Shown: positions 36,266 through 47,215, counted from the stretch's first letter. The stretch: 64,000 nt of DNA from Symsagittifera roscoffensis (GCF_963678635.1 NC_087069.1:39891076-39955075), one strand, 5' to 3'. Numbers and translations are program-made. Notes: a model not told the origin generated them from the letters alone.

Positions 36266-36717
36266 TTTAATGTAATTCTAAATCAAATTTGAGCCTGAAC
36301 AAATTTTAAGACGTTTTCCTGAAAAAGAAACAAACAAAGTATCAAACGTTCATGACTCTTTAAGAAGAAAGAATATAATTTCTCCAACATAAATAAACAC
36401 AATCAAAGCATCATACTTTGCAACTTGCACCATTGTTTTCAACGAATGAAATGAATGGATATTTTCGCCACGTTTTTGACATGGACTGAATAAAAGGCCT
36501 CAATTTTGACAGACAACTGATTACACCATCTCAATTCAAAAACTCTGTGCTCTTCATGAGAATTTTTTTGAAAACAAAACACCACTACAATAAGTTTAAG
36601 TTATGATTGAAAGGCTTCATGGATCCATCAAAACTATTTTTTTTGTTTCAATCTGGACAATTTAATAGCATATATAGCTGCTTTTTTGTGACTAGTGTTT
36701 GTCGATTGTTAAGCATT

Positions 36718-36790
36718 TGTGGCCGATTGGGCAAAGGTGAGACTCCCAATCTCGAGGTAGCAGTTTCAAATCCGATACGTAGCAAAGTTT
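36718..36790 (+). repeat. tRNA-derived SINE head
   Basis: GGCCGATTGGGCAAAGGTGA resembles an A box and AGTTTCAAATCCGA a B box, at tRNA-like spacing, which implies pol III promotion. It does not fold as a proper tRNA and has no usable anticodon arm. The plus-strand ORF across it (36607-37002) is incidental. Confidence 0.5.
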
Positions 36791-37198
36791 TACTAATTCG
36801 AGGCTTATTTCTATTTTTTATTTCGCTTATAAAGAAATTTTTTTGTCGTGTTCTCGTTAGTGTTTTCGAAGCACAGCTTCACCTATGCTTCAAGTTTTGT
36901 CGGCTCAGATGTCTCATCGCCGTTTTTGCTTGTGCTGTAAGCTACTTTCGTAAGCAAGAAGTGGAAGTCTTCTTCATGGTGAGTTTCAGGGGGCACTTAT
37001 AACTTTTTTGAAATACAAATTTAATATTTTTTGGGCTCAAATGGTGTCTGCTCGAAGATTGTCGGCTAATTAGGTTTCACTGAAACTGTTCAGCATATTT
37101 GCGTTCATCAATGTAGATGAAAATAAGCTTTTTATCAACCCATTTCAAATTAAGCTCACGAGTTTGTTTCTGATCAATTTTACAAACAAAAACGATAA

Positions 37199-37290
37199 TC
37201 TGGAGGCCTAATGGCTAAGCTGAGAGGTATCGATTCTGTTGAAGATAAACGTTTGTAGTTTCAAAGCCGAGTTTATGACGAATCGTGTAT
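37199..37290 (+). repeat. tRNA-like SINE in the Lifeguard duplication, copy 1
   Basis: CTAATGGCTAAGCTGAGAG (A-box-like) and GTAGTTTCAAAGCCGAG (B-box-like). The same unit lies at 40138-40220 upstream of the second Lifeguard copy, so it was duplicated together with the gene. Confidence 0.5.
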
Positions 37291-37584
37291 GGTGATTTGA
37301 CTCGCTTCCTTGACTAATGTCCGACTTTTAAAAGCCGTTTTAGCTCCTTTTTGTCGCTTCACGCTAGTGTTTGCAAAGTTGAGTTCGGCAACTGTGTTCA
37401 AATTGATGATTGGATTTTATTGCGAATTAAAGCTCTTAAGTAATAGTATGGCCAATTTTGGCTTTCTGAATAAAATTGACATGTTTGATTTGACTGAAAT
37501 AAAGATGGGTGGACCATCTGTTTCTTTCTTAATGCTGTCCGATCTAATTAATATCACAAAGTTAACCAATATGCTGTTTTTTAG

Positions 37585-38061
37585 ATCTAATGTAGTTTAG
37601 GTTTCTTCTCACTTCCCTGCGCTAAGAATTACAATTCTATCAGTTTAAAAATGTATGATAGCGAATCGCCTCTCATTGAAGGCCAATTCAGTTTCGACGA
37701 AATTTCAATTCGACATGGATTTATCAGAAAAGTCTATGCAATATTGTCAGTTCAACTTCTAGTTACTTTAGGCTTTATAGCTCTTTTCGTTTTTGTCGAC
37801 GACATTCGCCTATACGTCGAAGATCAACCATGGATGTTTATAGTTGCGATGATTCTTACATTCGTTCTTCTTATCGCGCTAGTATGCTTCGAGAGCATGA
37901 GACGACAAATGCCGACTATTTTTATACTTCTCGGATTGTTCACGTTCTGCGAAAGTTTTCTCCTTGGCGTTATTTCGAGTCAATACGACACAAAAATTGT
38001 CCTCGTTGCTATAACAGTGACGGCAATAGTAGCAATCTCGCTGACTATTTTCGCGTCTCAG
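37585..38061 (+). pseudogene. Lifeguard/TMBIM gene, truncated copy
   Basis: From the ATG at 37651 it encodes the first 137 residues of a Lifeguard (TMBIM, Bax-inhibitor-1 family) protein, nearly identical to the complete copy at 40657. It has the N-terminal MYDSESPLIEGQFSFDE, then FIRKVYAILSVQLLVTLG and the first four membrane helices. Homology stops abruptly after ACTATTTTCGCGTCTCAG at 38061, and repeat R follows from about 38090. The frame reads on into unrelated sequence to 38181. The last three helices and the catalytic-looking Asp cluster are missing. A 5'-UTR acceptor (CTGTTTTTTAG|) at 37583 is shared with the intact copy, so the duplication was of genomic DNA, not a retrocopy. Confidence 0.85.
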
Positions 38062-38099
38062 ATTTTTTCAGCCGTGACTTGTACCTCAGAACATAGCCA

Positions 38100-38410
38100 A
38101 CAGACAGTTAGAGAAGAGTCATTGAATTTTCAAAATTCGAAGAAAAAAATAGGTTTAAAGCTCTATGACTTTCTAGAATAATTTGTGATTGACCTTTTTT
38201 GTTTAAATAAACCCAATTTGAAAATACTGTATCCATACGTAATTTTTTTTTCGCTGGGAAATCTGATGATTAAATTCCATTTTCGAAGTTAAAGGTCGAT
38301 CACGTTTTTTGCGACTTTTACACTTTTGCTGTTTGATAGTGGAGTTTGTCCTTCTTTTAAAAAGAAAGTGAACTGAACTTAAAAATAAATCAAAACTCAC
38401 GCAAAAAAAA
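38100..38410 (+). repeat. Dispersed repeat R, copy 2
   Basis: Same family as 35690-36055. It begins where the truncated Lifeguard copy loses homology, so its insertion or a linked deletion probably removed the gene's 3' half. Confidence 0.7.
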
Positions 38411-38739
38411 ACAAATTTGACAAAAAAAAACAGCCATGAAAATCATCAAGACCTACATACGTGTCTGGAATACGCTCATTGACTATTAAAAAAAAAGCTT
38501 TCCGTGTCAAGAGAAGTCGGTCCGAGCTTTTACCTTTAGTCGGAATTTGGGAGTCTTAACTTTGTGAAAAACTAAATTCTACTACTGACACTTTTAACTG
38601 CGATCGTTTTTTGTTTGTTTTGGTTGTTATTACTTCTCATTCGTGTGAAGTGCAATGAACGTATTGAAGAATAATATAGGTCTTGGTGATGTTGTTTCCA
38701 GGAAAAAGTCTTAAAATGCTCTAATCACTACAGATGTGC

Positions 38740-38945
38740 ATTCGTACTTAATAATGCATTAATGAATACACTTAGGTATCTGTGCACTTTTTGAGTTCAA
38801 TTGAAATTCATCTGCTGAAAGTTACGTAAATAGCACTCCATATTCGAAATTGGAATTTACTTTTTAGAATTCCAGAGGCATAAAAATTTACCTAATGATC
38901 CAGTTGTCTCAAGTTGGGTTAATGTTATCAAAAAACCGGCAATCC
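38740..38945 (-). repeat. Dispersed repeat R, inverted copy 3
   Basis: The reverse complement resembles the 5' half of repeat R. It is closest in layout to 53725-53945: TTGAGTTCAATTGAAATTC, GAATTGGAATTTACTTTTTAG-like sequence and GATCCAGTTGTCTCAA. Confidence 0.55.
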
Positions 38946-39179
38946 TAAATTGTTCTTAAAATTCAGAGCTCAAAATGCATCAGTTTTTTTTGGAAATATA
39001 AAAGTTGAGATTGACTGTTTACTTGCGTTCATTACTTTTTCCAACTGTCAGTTGGCTATGTTTTTTATACCTGGTTACACTTGCGAGAGCAAGTGTCATG
39101 TAATCAGGGGACTAGACTTCTTTTTCTGTACACAATTATATCAAATTTTCACTTTGCTTTATTATTGAACCTTTACAAC

Positions 39180-39575
39180 TTCCAGGCTCCTTGTTGTTAT
39201 ACTAGCCTCGCTGACTCTGGACGACATTGTGTTAGTTTATTTCGGTTTTGTTTGGTGGTTTCGTATCGTCCCTAGTCCATGTTATCGGCCCCGACGGGAG
39301 AGGTGGGATGGGGTACTTGAACGTCGTTTTAACACTGGACTCGTTTGAATGGTTTTCGCGTTTTGTCGTGATGTTGAGAGGTCAGGTTCTGGAGGATGGA
39401 CGCTTTTCAGTGGCACAACCATTTCCGGTCCATCTGGGTCCGAAGCAAGATCCATCCAACAATTTCTCCAAAACTCCAGGTTCCTTCCCTCTTTGCCTAG
39501 GAGTAATGCCGTCGCCTTTGCACCCTAAAGTGTGGGGTTTGTATCCCGGTCGGACCTTGCTTTTTTCAGTATGTA
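39180..39575 (+). other. GC-rich island of unknown nature
   Basis: About 390 bp markedly richer in G and C than its surroundings. It has words such as GGCCCCGACGGGAGAGG and GGTCTGGTTC-like segments, ending in a pyrimidine tract with TTTTTTCAG at 39561-39569. It is open on the plus strand for 116 codons (39248-39598), but the peptide matches nothing I know and lacks domain-like patterning. It could be a fragment of a mobile element lying between the two Lifeguard copies. Confidence 0.35.
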
Positions 39576-39743
39576 TTCAATTTAATTTTTTTCGGTAAAA
39601 ATTACATTGACAGTCTTTCCTTTGTCCGCTTAAATTTTACACGTTAAGTTGTCATATCACGGATTTTGCTGGTGCTGTAAGGAATTTTCTTTTTAGTTCC
39701 AAGTGCAAGTGTTCTCCACTGGAGCTTCATGGGGTACTTTTTT

Positions 39744-39845
39744 CTCGTGCCAAGCTTACATCCAGCTTACATTATTCTACTTTATGTGTTATTCGAATAA
39801 CTTGTAAAGTAGAATAATGTAAGCTGGATGTAAGCTTCGCACGAG
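39744..39845. repeat. 102-bp near-perfect palindrome
   Basis: Two 41-nt arms (39744-39784 and 39805-39845) are inverted complements with one mismatch. The 20-nt centre itself contains the 14-bp palindrome GTTATTCGAATAAC. As DNA it could extrude a cruciform, and as RNA it would be a near-continuous hairpin of about 48 bp. No ORF. Confidence 0.9.
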
Positions 39846-40137
39846 GCATGTCTCAATCGTACATGGTAAAATACGTTGCTTACTGGCATACGTTTTCTCA
39901 GAAATATCCGAAAAGCATCACATGTGAGTTTTGATTTCTCAGAAATGTAGGTATTAGGTAGACAATTCCTGAGAAAGACAAAAAATTGACCTTATAAATA
40001 GCATTTATAGCAGTTATGCTTGCCGTTTTCATCGGGATATCTGCGTTAATTAGTGTAGCTTTTTCAAAACCCAGTTCAGATTAAGCTGACAAATTTATTT
40101 CTTTTGTTTTTTTATCAGTTTCGCAAAAAAACGGTAA

Positions 40138-40220
40138 TCTGGAGACCTAATGGCTAAGCTGAGAGTGATCAATTCTGTCGAATAAAAAAATGTTAGTTTC
40201 AGAACCGAATTTATGACACT
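40138..40220 (+). repeat. tRNA-like SINE in the Lifeguard duplication, copy 2
   Basis: Matches 37199-37290 (CTAATGGCTAAGCTGAGAG, then TTAGTTTCAGAACCGA). It marks how far upstream the segmental duplication reaches, about 500 bp before the coding start in both copies. Confidence 0.5.
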
Positions 40221-40656
40221 TTATTGCCGATTTTATTGTTCTCAGTGAATTGAGTCGCTTCGTCAAAAAATGTCAGTTTTTTAATATTGATTTTCTAAGT
40301 TGATTTTTTCGCTGCATATTTTTGTATTCTAGGATTTTCTGTTGTTGCCGTTTCATGCTTGTGTTTGCTACATAATGTTCCGTAACTGTGTTCAAACTGA
40401 TGGTTGAGTTTTATTGCGAACAAAAGCTCCAAAGTAATAGTTCTTCAGTTGAAATTTTAGCTGTCTGAATCAATTTGACATCTTTGATTTGACTGAAAGA
40501 AAGAATAAAGATGGTGGAACATCTGTTTCTTTTTTAGTGCTGTCTGATCTAATTCGTTTTACAAAAATAACCATATCTTCTGTTTTTCAGATCGAATTTA
40601 GTTTAGTTTTCTTCTCACTTTCCTTTGCAAAGAGTTACATTTCTGGCAGATTAAAA

Positions 40657-41364
40657 ATGTACGATAGCGAATCGCCTCTAATTGACGGTCAATTCAGTTT
40701 CGACGAAATTTCAATTCGTCATGGATTTATCAGAAAAGTCTATGCAATATTGTCAGTTCAACTTCTAGTTACTTTAGGCTTCATAGCTCTTTTCGTTTTT
40801 GTCGACGACATTCGCTTGTACGTCGAAGATCAACCATGGATGCTTATAGTTGCGATGATTCTTACATTCGTTCTTCTTATCGCGCTAGTATGCTTCGAGA
40901 GCTTGAGACGACAAACGCCGACTAATTTTATACTTCTCGGCTTGTTCACGTTATGCGAAAGTTTTCTCCTCGGGGTTATTTCCAGTCAATACGACACTAA
41001 AATTGTCCTCGTTGCTATAACAGTGACGGCAATAGTAGCGGTCTCGCTGACTATTTTCGCGTTTCAGACCAAAATCGACTTCACAATCTACAGTGGGCTT
41101 ATGTTCGTTGTACTTATTTGTCTTATAGTGTTCGGAATTATAGCAATTATTTTCCCGAATGACATACTAACAGCGGTGTATGGATCCTTGGGAGCGTTGG
41201 TATTTTCTGCTTATTTGGTAATCGATACCCAAATGATGATCGGCGGAAAACACCGATACAGTTTGAGTCCAGAAGAGTATATTTTCGCCGCTATCAATCT
41301 CTATCTCGACATTATCAATATTTTCTTATATATTCTGACTATTTTGAGTGCATTGGATCGATAA
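40657..41364 (+). CDS. Lifeguard/TMBIM family protein, complete copy
   Basis: 235 residues in one coding exon from AAAATGTACG to TAA. Members are seven-helix proteins of ER, Golgi and plasma membrane that control calcium leak and counter apoptosis. Seen here: a short cytosolic N-terminus (SESPLIDGQFSFDEIS), FIRKVYAILSVQLLVTL at helix 1, then six more hydrophobic helices. The C-terminal family signature is complete: YLVIDTQMMIGGKH, LSPEEYIFAAINLYLDII and NIFLYILTIL, with the paired acidic residues of the pore. The start was chosen because homology with the duplicate begins at this Met; the longer frame from 40489 runs through 5' UTR and a splice acceptor (TCTGTTTTTCAG| at 40590). Length fits the family. 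An AATAAA lies at 41740. Confidence 0.92.
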   Translation: MYDSESPLIDGQFSFDEISIRHGFIRKVYAILSVQLLVTLGFIALFVFVDDIRLYVEDQPWMLIVAMILTFVLLIALVCFESLRRQTPTNFILLGLFTLCESFLLGVISSQYDTKIVLVAITVTAIVAVSLTIFAFQTKIDFTIYSGLMFVVLICLIVFGIIAIIFPNDILTAVYGSLGALVFSAYLVIDTQMMIGGKHRYSLSPEEYIFAAINLYLDIINIFLYILTILSALDR

Positions 41365-41399
41365 AATTTTTGCATTCACTTTCATCTCTCACTAAAATG

Positions 41400-42690
41400 T
41401 GCATCAAAATTCTATCATAAAAACAGCTGATCATGAAAAGAAATAGCCTTAATTCAGCTTACTTTCTCAACAAAGTATCAAGTATCAAATTTGTTATTTT
41501 TAAATTGGAAATTTATTGTATATTCGTCCGTCATTGGTTACTGAGAATGAATTACACGTTTACTGCTGTTATGCATGTATATTCATTTTGTTCCGTTCGG
41601 CTGAAAAGGGAAGGAGTTTTCTATCAAAAGTCTAAAAATGGCTTCTGAACTTGACTGAACCTTCTTAAACTCAACCTATCATATAAAGCTTTCGTAGGAA
41701 CTTGAGGTGATACTATCTTAGTAGTTTAGACTGCCTTGAATAAATGTACAAATGGGTTTATTTTATGTAAAAAAAAGAATTAAATTATGGTTGCTGTTGA
41801 AATTAAAATTTATTTGCATAATTTTTGTTTACTATTGCTACGTACATGAACCCATACACAGAAGTTTTGTTCGTCTGTTTCAAGTGGCGTAAAAATGCTT
41901 GTCTGAAATAGGTATTTTTCCAAGTGGCTAAAAATGAAAAAATTCCGACGGGTGACATAATTTCACTTAAATTTTTCACTGAAACAACGGTAAGCAAGCT
42001 GAGACTTGAAAAATCGAATTTGCAAAATTCCGATCAGGAAATTTTTCCAAATTCAAGTCTTAGAGTTGGTAAGTTTAGAAATAAGAGTCTTTAAAGAATG
42101 TAACATAAACATCTCTATTTTTATGCTGGCTTTTTGTCTGAGTAAAATCATGTTTCGAAATGATATGAAATAAAACAAGACTGCTCGTACCAGGGCGAAG
42201 CCCTGAATGTTCCGACCGCCTTTTAATGTTTATGGAACAGTAATAACATTAAAAAAAAATTAAATGAAATAAAAAAAAACAATGAAATTTTTTTTTTTAA
42301 ATTCAAATTTTTTTAAATGAAAATCTTCCCCCCACACGCCATGTTAAGTACAAAACAATAGATTTCGCTCCTTGTAACAATCAATTATGGCAAAAAAAGC
42401 TTCTTTCAACCAATTTCGAACGATTTCTAAGACGGATTAAATCTCCGCTTACGCGTTAATAGCGCGAATTATATTGCGCGTTAATTTGCCATTTTGACCA
42501 ATTTTAAACCCTCATAACATTCCGAAAAAAGATCACAAGTGAAATATCTTTTCAAATTTAAGCTCAGGACAACTATACCTTTCGAATGATATAAAAAAAA
42601 ATCCGTCAAAAATGGCTAGTTAAAAAGTCGAAATTTGTCTGAAGAAAAAAAACTCACCCCGAGCATAAATATTCCGTTACTTTCGTATCG
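41400..42690. other. No gene seen beyond the Lifeguard 3' UTR
   Basis: AT-rich. The ORF at 41433-41648 lies within the likely 3' UTR and has no motif. Long A and T runs occur at 42250-42320. Confidence 0.5.
41739..41744 (+). terminator. Polyadenylation signal candidate for the Lifeguard gene
   Basis: AATAAA about 375 bp after the stop codon, followed by a T-rich stretch. It is the first canonical hexamer in the 3' flank. Confidence 0.5.
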
Positions 42691-42765
42691 AAAGTCGGAA
42701 CAATTAGAATAGTTTGTTACTGTGCATGTGTGGTAGAATAGTTCGACAGTTGGGGCGTAGAAAAC

Positions 42766-43053
42766 CAACCAAACAATAACGCAAATAGAAAAATGATTCA
42801 AGTATATGATTTTTTTTCTAAATCTTTGGCTCTTTTTGTTAAAGGGCGAATGGACCAGGTTAAATAACTGCGAATTCCAACTGTACAATGGCTATGTTTA
42901 AGCTCTTATTAATTTAAATTTCGCAGTTGTTTAAACTGATCCATTCGCCCTTTAACAAAAAGAGCCGAAGATTAAAAAAAAAATTAAATCATATTTCTTT
43001 CTATTTGCGTTATTGTTTGGTTGGTCAATCAATAAGAGCTTAAACATAGCCAT
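42766..43053. repeat. Long imperfect inverted repeat
   Basis: The left arm (about 42766-42886) and right arm (about 42917-43026) are inverted complements with small indels. Matching words: ACCAACCAAACAATAACGC against GCGTTATTGTTTGGTTGGT, and TTTGTTAAAGGGCGAATGGA against TCCATTCGCCCTTTAACAAA. In addition ATGGCTATGTTTAAGCTCTT in the loop has its complement just outside the right arm (43029-43052), so two alternative foldbacks are nested. It adjoins repeat R copy 4. Confidence 0.8.
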
Positions 43054-43054
43054 T

Positions 43055-43415
43055 CGACAGTTGAAAAAGAGTCAATGAGCACAAGTAAGCAGAAAAGAAA
43101 GAGTGACTGGTTTTCGAAAAAAAATCAACTATGGAATATGGAATTTCACAGAGAAAAATAGATGGCCTCAAAGATCTTCGAATTTCTAGAACCATTTATG
43201 ATTGACACTTTTTTGATTAATTAAACCAAATTTGAAAAAAAAATTGGCTCTATAGGTATTTTTTTTATTTCGCTGGTAATTAAAAATGATTTTCGAATTT
43301 AGAAGTCGATAGCGTTTTTCGTGACTTTTTGAATTTTGCTGTTGACTTTCGCTGTAGAGCTTGCGTTCGTTTAAACAAAGGAAATGAACTGAACTTGAAA
43401 ATAAATCAAAAGCCA
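43055..43415 (+). repeat. Dispersed repeat R, copy 4
   Basis: Same family as 35690-36055. It begins right at the edge of the inverted repeat at 42766-43053. Confidence 0.65.
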
Positions 43416-44645
43416 AACAGCGAAAAAGATAATTTGAGAATGCACAAATTCTTTCGACCTAAATAATCATAGGGAAAAATCATCACAAAAAATCATTATG
43501 CCCTGCATTCATCGACTTTAAAAATTTTTACAAGTCTTAAGCGTCAAGCTTTCAAAGTTTTTTGGAGTCTGAATCACGACTTAAACGGTTGAGTTTCAAA
43601 AGAAAATGCCAATTAAGACTTTTTTGAAATTGTTAGAGCTTGTGATTTTTTTCTATTAAACGAACGGAAATTTAGAAAAGGTCATCGGTCTCCGTGATTG
43701 AACAATCAACGTGAATTGGTTGAATTTAATATGATATTGAAGTTATTGCATCTGTGATCCGAGCTGCTATAAACAAATTTAGAAAGTCACGAGAATGTCT
43801 GTTTGAAGTGAAATTTTCGTTTTTGAAATATTTTGACGCAAGCCACCAATTAAGCTTATTAATTTAAGGAAGTTGCGAATCCGAAAAATTCACAGCGGAA
43901 GTCAAAATTCTACACGCCTTTGTTGATCGGAATAATAACTATTAATTGATCACAAATACCGGTACCACTAATCAAGGTACGATGATTTCGAATTATAAAT
44001 AGTTCTATAGTTTTTTCAATCAGTCGTTATTCGAGTTGCAATAGAAAATAAAAGTCATTTTGATGTCGATATAAAACCTGATGTTTTAATGACTGTATAA
44101 GAGAAGTTAAAAGAGATTAGTTGCGCATTCCCGCCAGCTCATGGCAATCACAATAGTAGGGGACATTACAATGATGGTTTAAAATTATCCGGACAAAAAG
44201 TATTAAACTTGATATTTAAAACGTGTTTTTCTCAAATTGGGTTGACTTTGGTGAAAAATGATGAAAACGAACTTGTTTAGACTTTTAACGGGAATAATAT
44301 GGTGAATATCGGGCTCCAAATTTTACCTCAAAAATGGATCATTTTTGGCTTGTTCAAGTCAATCAAAAATTACGATAAAATTACGGTTTCAATTATCAAT
44401 AAAACTATGTCAAGGTGAGCCTCTTAAGTGGCCCATCAAATATCAAGAAGGATACACTCTCCAAAACAAGTTGAGCTAAACGCTTAAAAATAGTTTGCAA
44501 AAGATAAATTGGTGTTTTATATAGTAAAAATGACTTGTTTTGTCTATCAAAATGAAAGTAATTTAGTAGTAGTAGTAGTACTAGTTTTTTGTAGATTATA
44601 CCCATCTTAACTTTTGTTGAGATAAGGAGATAAGTAAACGCTCAC

Positions 44646-44825
44646 TTTGCCATAGTTTTTCAGTATTGACCCAGTAGTTTCAGCGTAATTTCGTTTTAAA
44701 TTCGCGCGCATCCGATCAATCTTTAGGGCTAAATGCGAACTTTTCAGACACAGGTACATGAGTTTTTTGTAAGTAATGCGTTTGTCAGCTTCTGATAATA
44801 AGGTGTATATTGGCACTAAATTCTC
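44646..44825 (-). CDS. Exon of an unidentified minus-strand gene
   Basis: 180 nt, phase 0 at both ends, between a textbook acceptor (TTTTTCTGCAG|) and donor (GCAAA|GTGAG). It encodes 60 residues: ENLVPIYTLLSEADKRITYK, then KLMYLCLKSSHLALKIDRMR, then a basic tail. It looks helical and partly coiled coil. It may belong to the gene whose other exons lie at 45048-47919, but the phases across 44826-45047 do not join directly, so at least one exon is missing from this model, or it is another gene. Confidence 0.55.
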
Positions 44826-45047
44826 CTGCAGAAAAATTGTTGGGTTTTTCAGGCATGAACACTTAAGCCCTTGACGAGAGGTTCATTTTTATGAATGAAG
44901 TAGCAAAGTCCTCGATGTACAACCATGTCTTTTCGTCGTTGCTGAATTAAGTCGAGTTTTATTTCAACAAGCGCAATTCAATTCTTAAATTATTTGCCTA
45001 AAATATTAAGAGCAAAATGAAAAGCCACTAGAAAACTGATCTCATAC

Positions 45048-45205
45048 CTCGAAAGTCCCTCTCGTCAATTTCGAGTTGTTGTTCTTCTGTATCTGCGACC
45101 CCAAATTTCAGCCAATCATCTGTCACCAGGAACCTGTTTGACTCCTCCCCTTTTTCAAGGTCAAGTGATAACCCCTGTTGGCTTTCTGCTGAGATGTGTT
45201 GGAAG
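45048..45205 (-). CDS. Exon of the unidentified minus-strand gene
   Basis: Open on the minus strand to a good donor (CGAG|GTATGAG). It encodes SAESQQGLSLDLEKGEESN, FLVTDDWLKFGVADTEEQQ and LEIDERDFR. Its upstream edge is uncertain: acceptors at about 45205 (CCTAG|) or about 45190 (CTCAG|) are possible. An acidic, non-repetitive peptide without a domain that I recognise. Confidence 0.5.
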
Positions 45206-45484
45206 TTGCTAGGACCTTTTCAAGACATCAATTTAGTTTTTGGCCAAAAAATTCGCTCTCGTATACACATTGTACAAAGCAAAAGTTTTGGTATTGAAAA
45301 TTGCGGGAGGTCAGTTAAATGTTTCTATTATAGAATAAATTTTTCGTTCAAGGTCGCTGTTTTTGAAACATAATAAAGAACCTTCATTAGAAAATTTTTA
45401 GTACATCCGACTCATGAAATAAATTGATGCCTTTTGACAGTTGATTGGACCGGGATGATGGTCCATATTTCTCGGAATTCACTT

Positions 45485-45545
45485 TCGAAAGAGACGAGTA
45501 GCTGTTGCTGACGTCAAACGTAGCATTTTCAGCACCTCCTAGATT
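45485..45545 (-). CDS. Exon of the unidentified minus-strand gene
   Basis: Begins after an acceptor (TGTTTTTAG|) in phase 0 and encodes NLGGAENATFDVSNSYSSL then SKV. The donor may be TCGAAA|GTGAAT (45485) or one further on near 45443 (CCCG|GTCCAA). The Ser- and Asn-rich peptide suggests a flexible region. Confidence 0.45.
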
Positions 45546-45627
45546 CTAAAAACATGGTTTAGTTGTGATGATAAAATTCGCAAAAAAAAATAATCAGAAA
45601 TTCAATATAGTGGTTGAAAATAATTAC

Positions 45628-45655
45628 CTGCTCAATTTCGTACGATTGATCCCGC
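45628..45655 (-). CDS. 28-nt exon of the unidentified minus-strand gene
   Basis: Bounded by TTTTAG| and CAG|GTAATT. It enters in phase 2 and leaves in phase 0, exactly fitting the exons on either side. It encodes RDQSYEIEQ plus one shared codon. Confidence 0.5.
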
Positions 45656-45907
45656 CTAAAACAAGAAAAAAAAGCTAACAAGCGGCAAATAAACTTGTGC
45701 GAAAGAATCAAAAACTGTTCGATCCAATGCGATTTATCTGTGTTTGCTACTTGGTCAAAAAAGTTAAGCTAGCTCAAATGAGTAACAACAATTGAAACTA
45801 AATTGGTTAATGAGGTGACATAATTATAGTTTTTACTCTTTTGGATTTAAACGCAAAACTACTATGGATTTAAACGCAAAATTTTGTTGAGAGAGCTGAA
45901 AAAATAC

Positions 45908-46157
45908 CCAGCACTGAGTTCCTTCAGCCTTTGTTCCAGCTTCCTCAACTTGTCTTCATGCTCCTCGATTGTAGCCTGCATATGACACGTGATCTCATCT
46001 AATGATTTCACATCCTCCACTTTGCTCTTCTCTGATTGGCTCTTAGTTCCTGATCTGTCCTGTTTGATCATGTCCAAGTAGTCGGCTAAGTACTCTTTCG
46101 GCCTGTCGGATTTGAGCTCTTCCACGCAATGTTCGCATTCAATGATGGGATTGATGA
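45908..46157 (-). CDS. Coiled-coil exon of the unidentified minus-strand gene
   Basis: 250 nt between an acceptor (TTTATTTTAG|) and a donor (GCTGG|GTATTT). It enters in phase 1 and leaves in phase 2. It encodes IECEHCVEELKSDRPKEYL, a Lys-, Ser- and Glu-rich middle, and a heptad stretch EEHEDKLRKLEQRLKELSAG. If not spliced at 45908 the frame stops at 45862. It is the most convincing exon of this gene by composition. Confidence 0.65.
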
Positions 46158-46929
46158 CTAAAATAAAAACGACAATCAAATGAATCAGTTGTAAGTAGCG
46201 TCTGGATGAAAGCATCCAGAGGAAGGCTACCGGAATTATCTATCGCTGTAGTTTCAACTCCAGTGGAGTCAAAGTTTTCCAAAAAGACCCTTATTAATGT
46301 TTTTTTTTGCGTTTTCCGGTGTGTTTTCCCAATTAAGCGTTTCAAGTTGAGTTTCAACTTTTCATAACTCAAGGCGTTTCAAACTTTAGATGCATCCAAG
46401 GTACATGAAGTGTCGTCCGAGAAGTCTTTTTCATTCATGTTACCCCGCTTGATGTATTGGACAGTATATGCTTTGAAGCTTGCAGTAAAAAATTTCACAG
46501 CGGATTCCACAGTTCGTAACAAGCCGAATTATGAATCGTCGTTTGCTACGATATGTAGTCTGAAGTTTTTATGAAGAAGAACAAAATGTTACGGACTGAT
46601 ATTCAGGCCTACCTTTAAATTAAACTCATGATGATGCTGGTGGTCGTGAATTACATTTCAAACTGAGTTTTAACAGTTGAAAAGTTTCTGATTTTTTCCT
46701 CCGAACCCCCCTCACCTCACATGAGCGTCAATTTTATGATGTAAATGAGTATGACTGTTTTTACAAGGTTTAGTATGAAGAGCAAATATGTTTGTCATAA
46801 GCTTATTAGCCATCCCGTCAAGTTTCAAAAACAATCGCATTATGCGAACAAAAGTCTGGCTGGTAAAAATTTACAGGTGAGAGGGGGGTCTTTTTTCCCG
46901 TTTGTATATCATGAAATCATATTTCCCAC

Positions 46930-47104
46930 CTTCTCTAGCTTCCTGTTTCTGCAGTGCCTCCAAGTACTGTCTGTGATACCTGTCCACCAACTCCCCCCTC
47001 TTTTTGCCCCTGTCTCTCTGGTCTATCTCGAACTGGGCCTCACTCCACTGCTGGATCAACTGCTGCGCCTGCTTTTGGGTCTCGCTCAAGTCAGAGTCAG
47101 AGTC
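46930..47104 (-). CDS. Exon of the unidentified minus-strand gene
   Basis: 175 nt with an acceptor (ATTTCAG|) and a donor (GAGAAG|GTGGGA), in phase 0 and out phase 1, matching the exon at 46157. It encodes DSDSDLSETQKQAQQLIQQW, EAQFEIDQRDRGKKRGEL and YHRQYLEALQKQEARE, mainly helical with charged heptads. Confidence 0.6.
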
Positions 47105-47215
47105 CTGAAATTAATCTAATAATAATAAATTGTTTTCAGGCTAGTATACTAGTAATGCTTGTTATAAACCGCATTTACAACCATTAAACAATAGCCTGAT
47201 AGATAGTCATGAGAC

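Noticed and set aside
36607-37002. 131-codon plus-strand ORF
   Set aside because: It runs across a tRNA-derived SINE head, and the peptide is typical low-complexity SINE translation.
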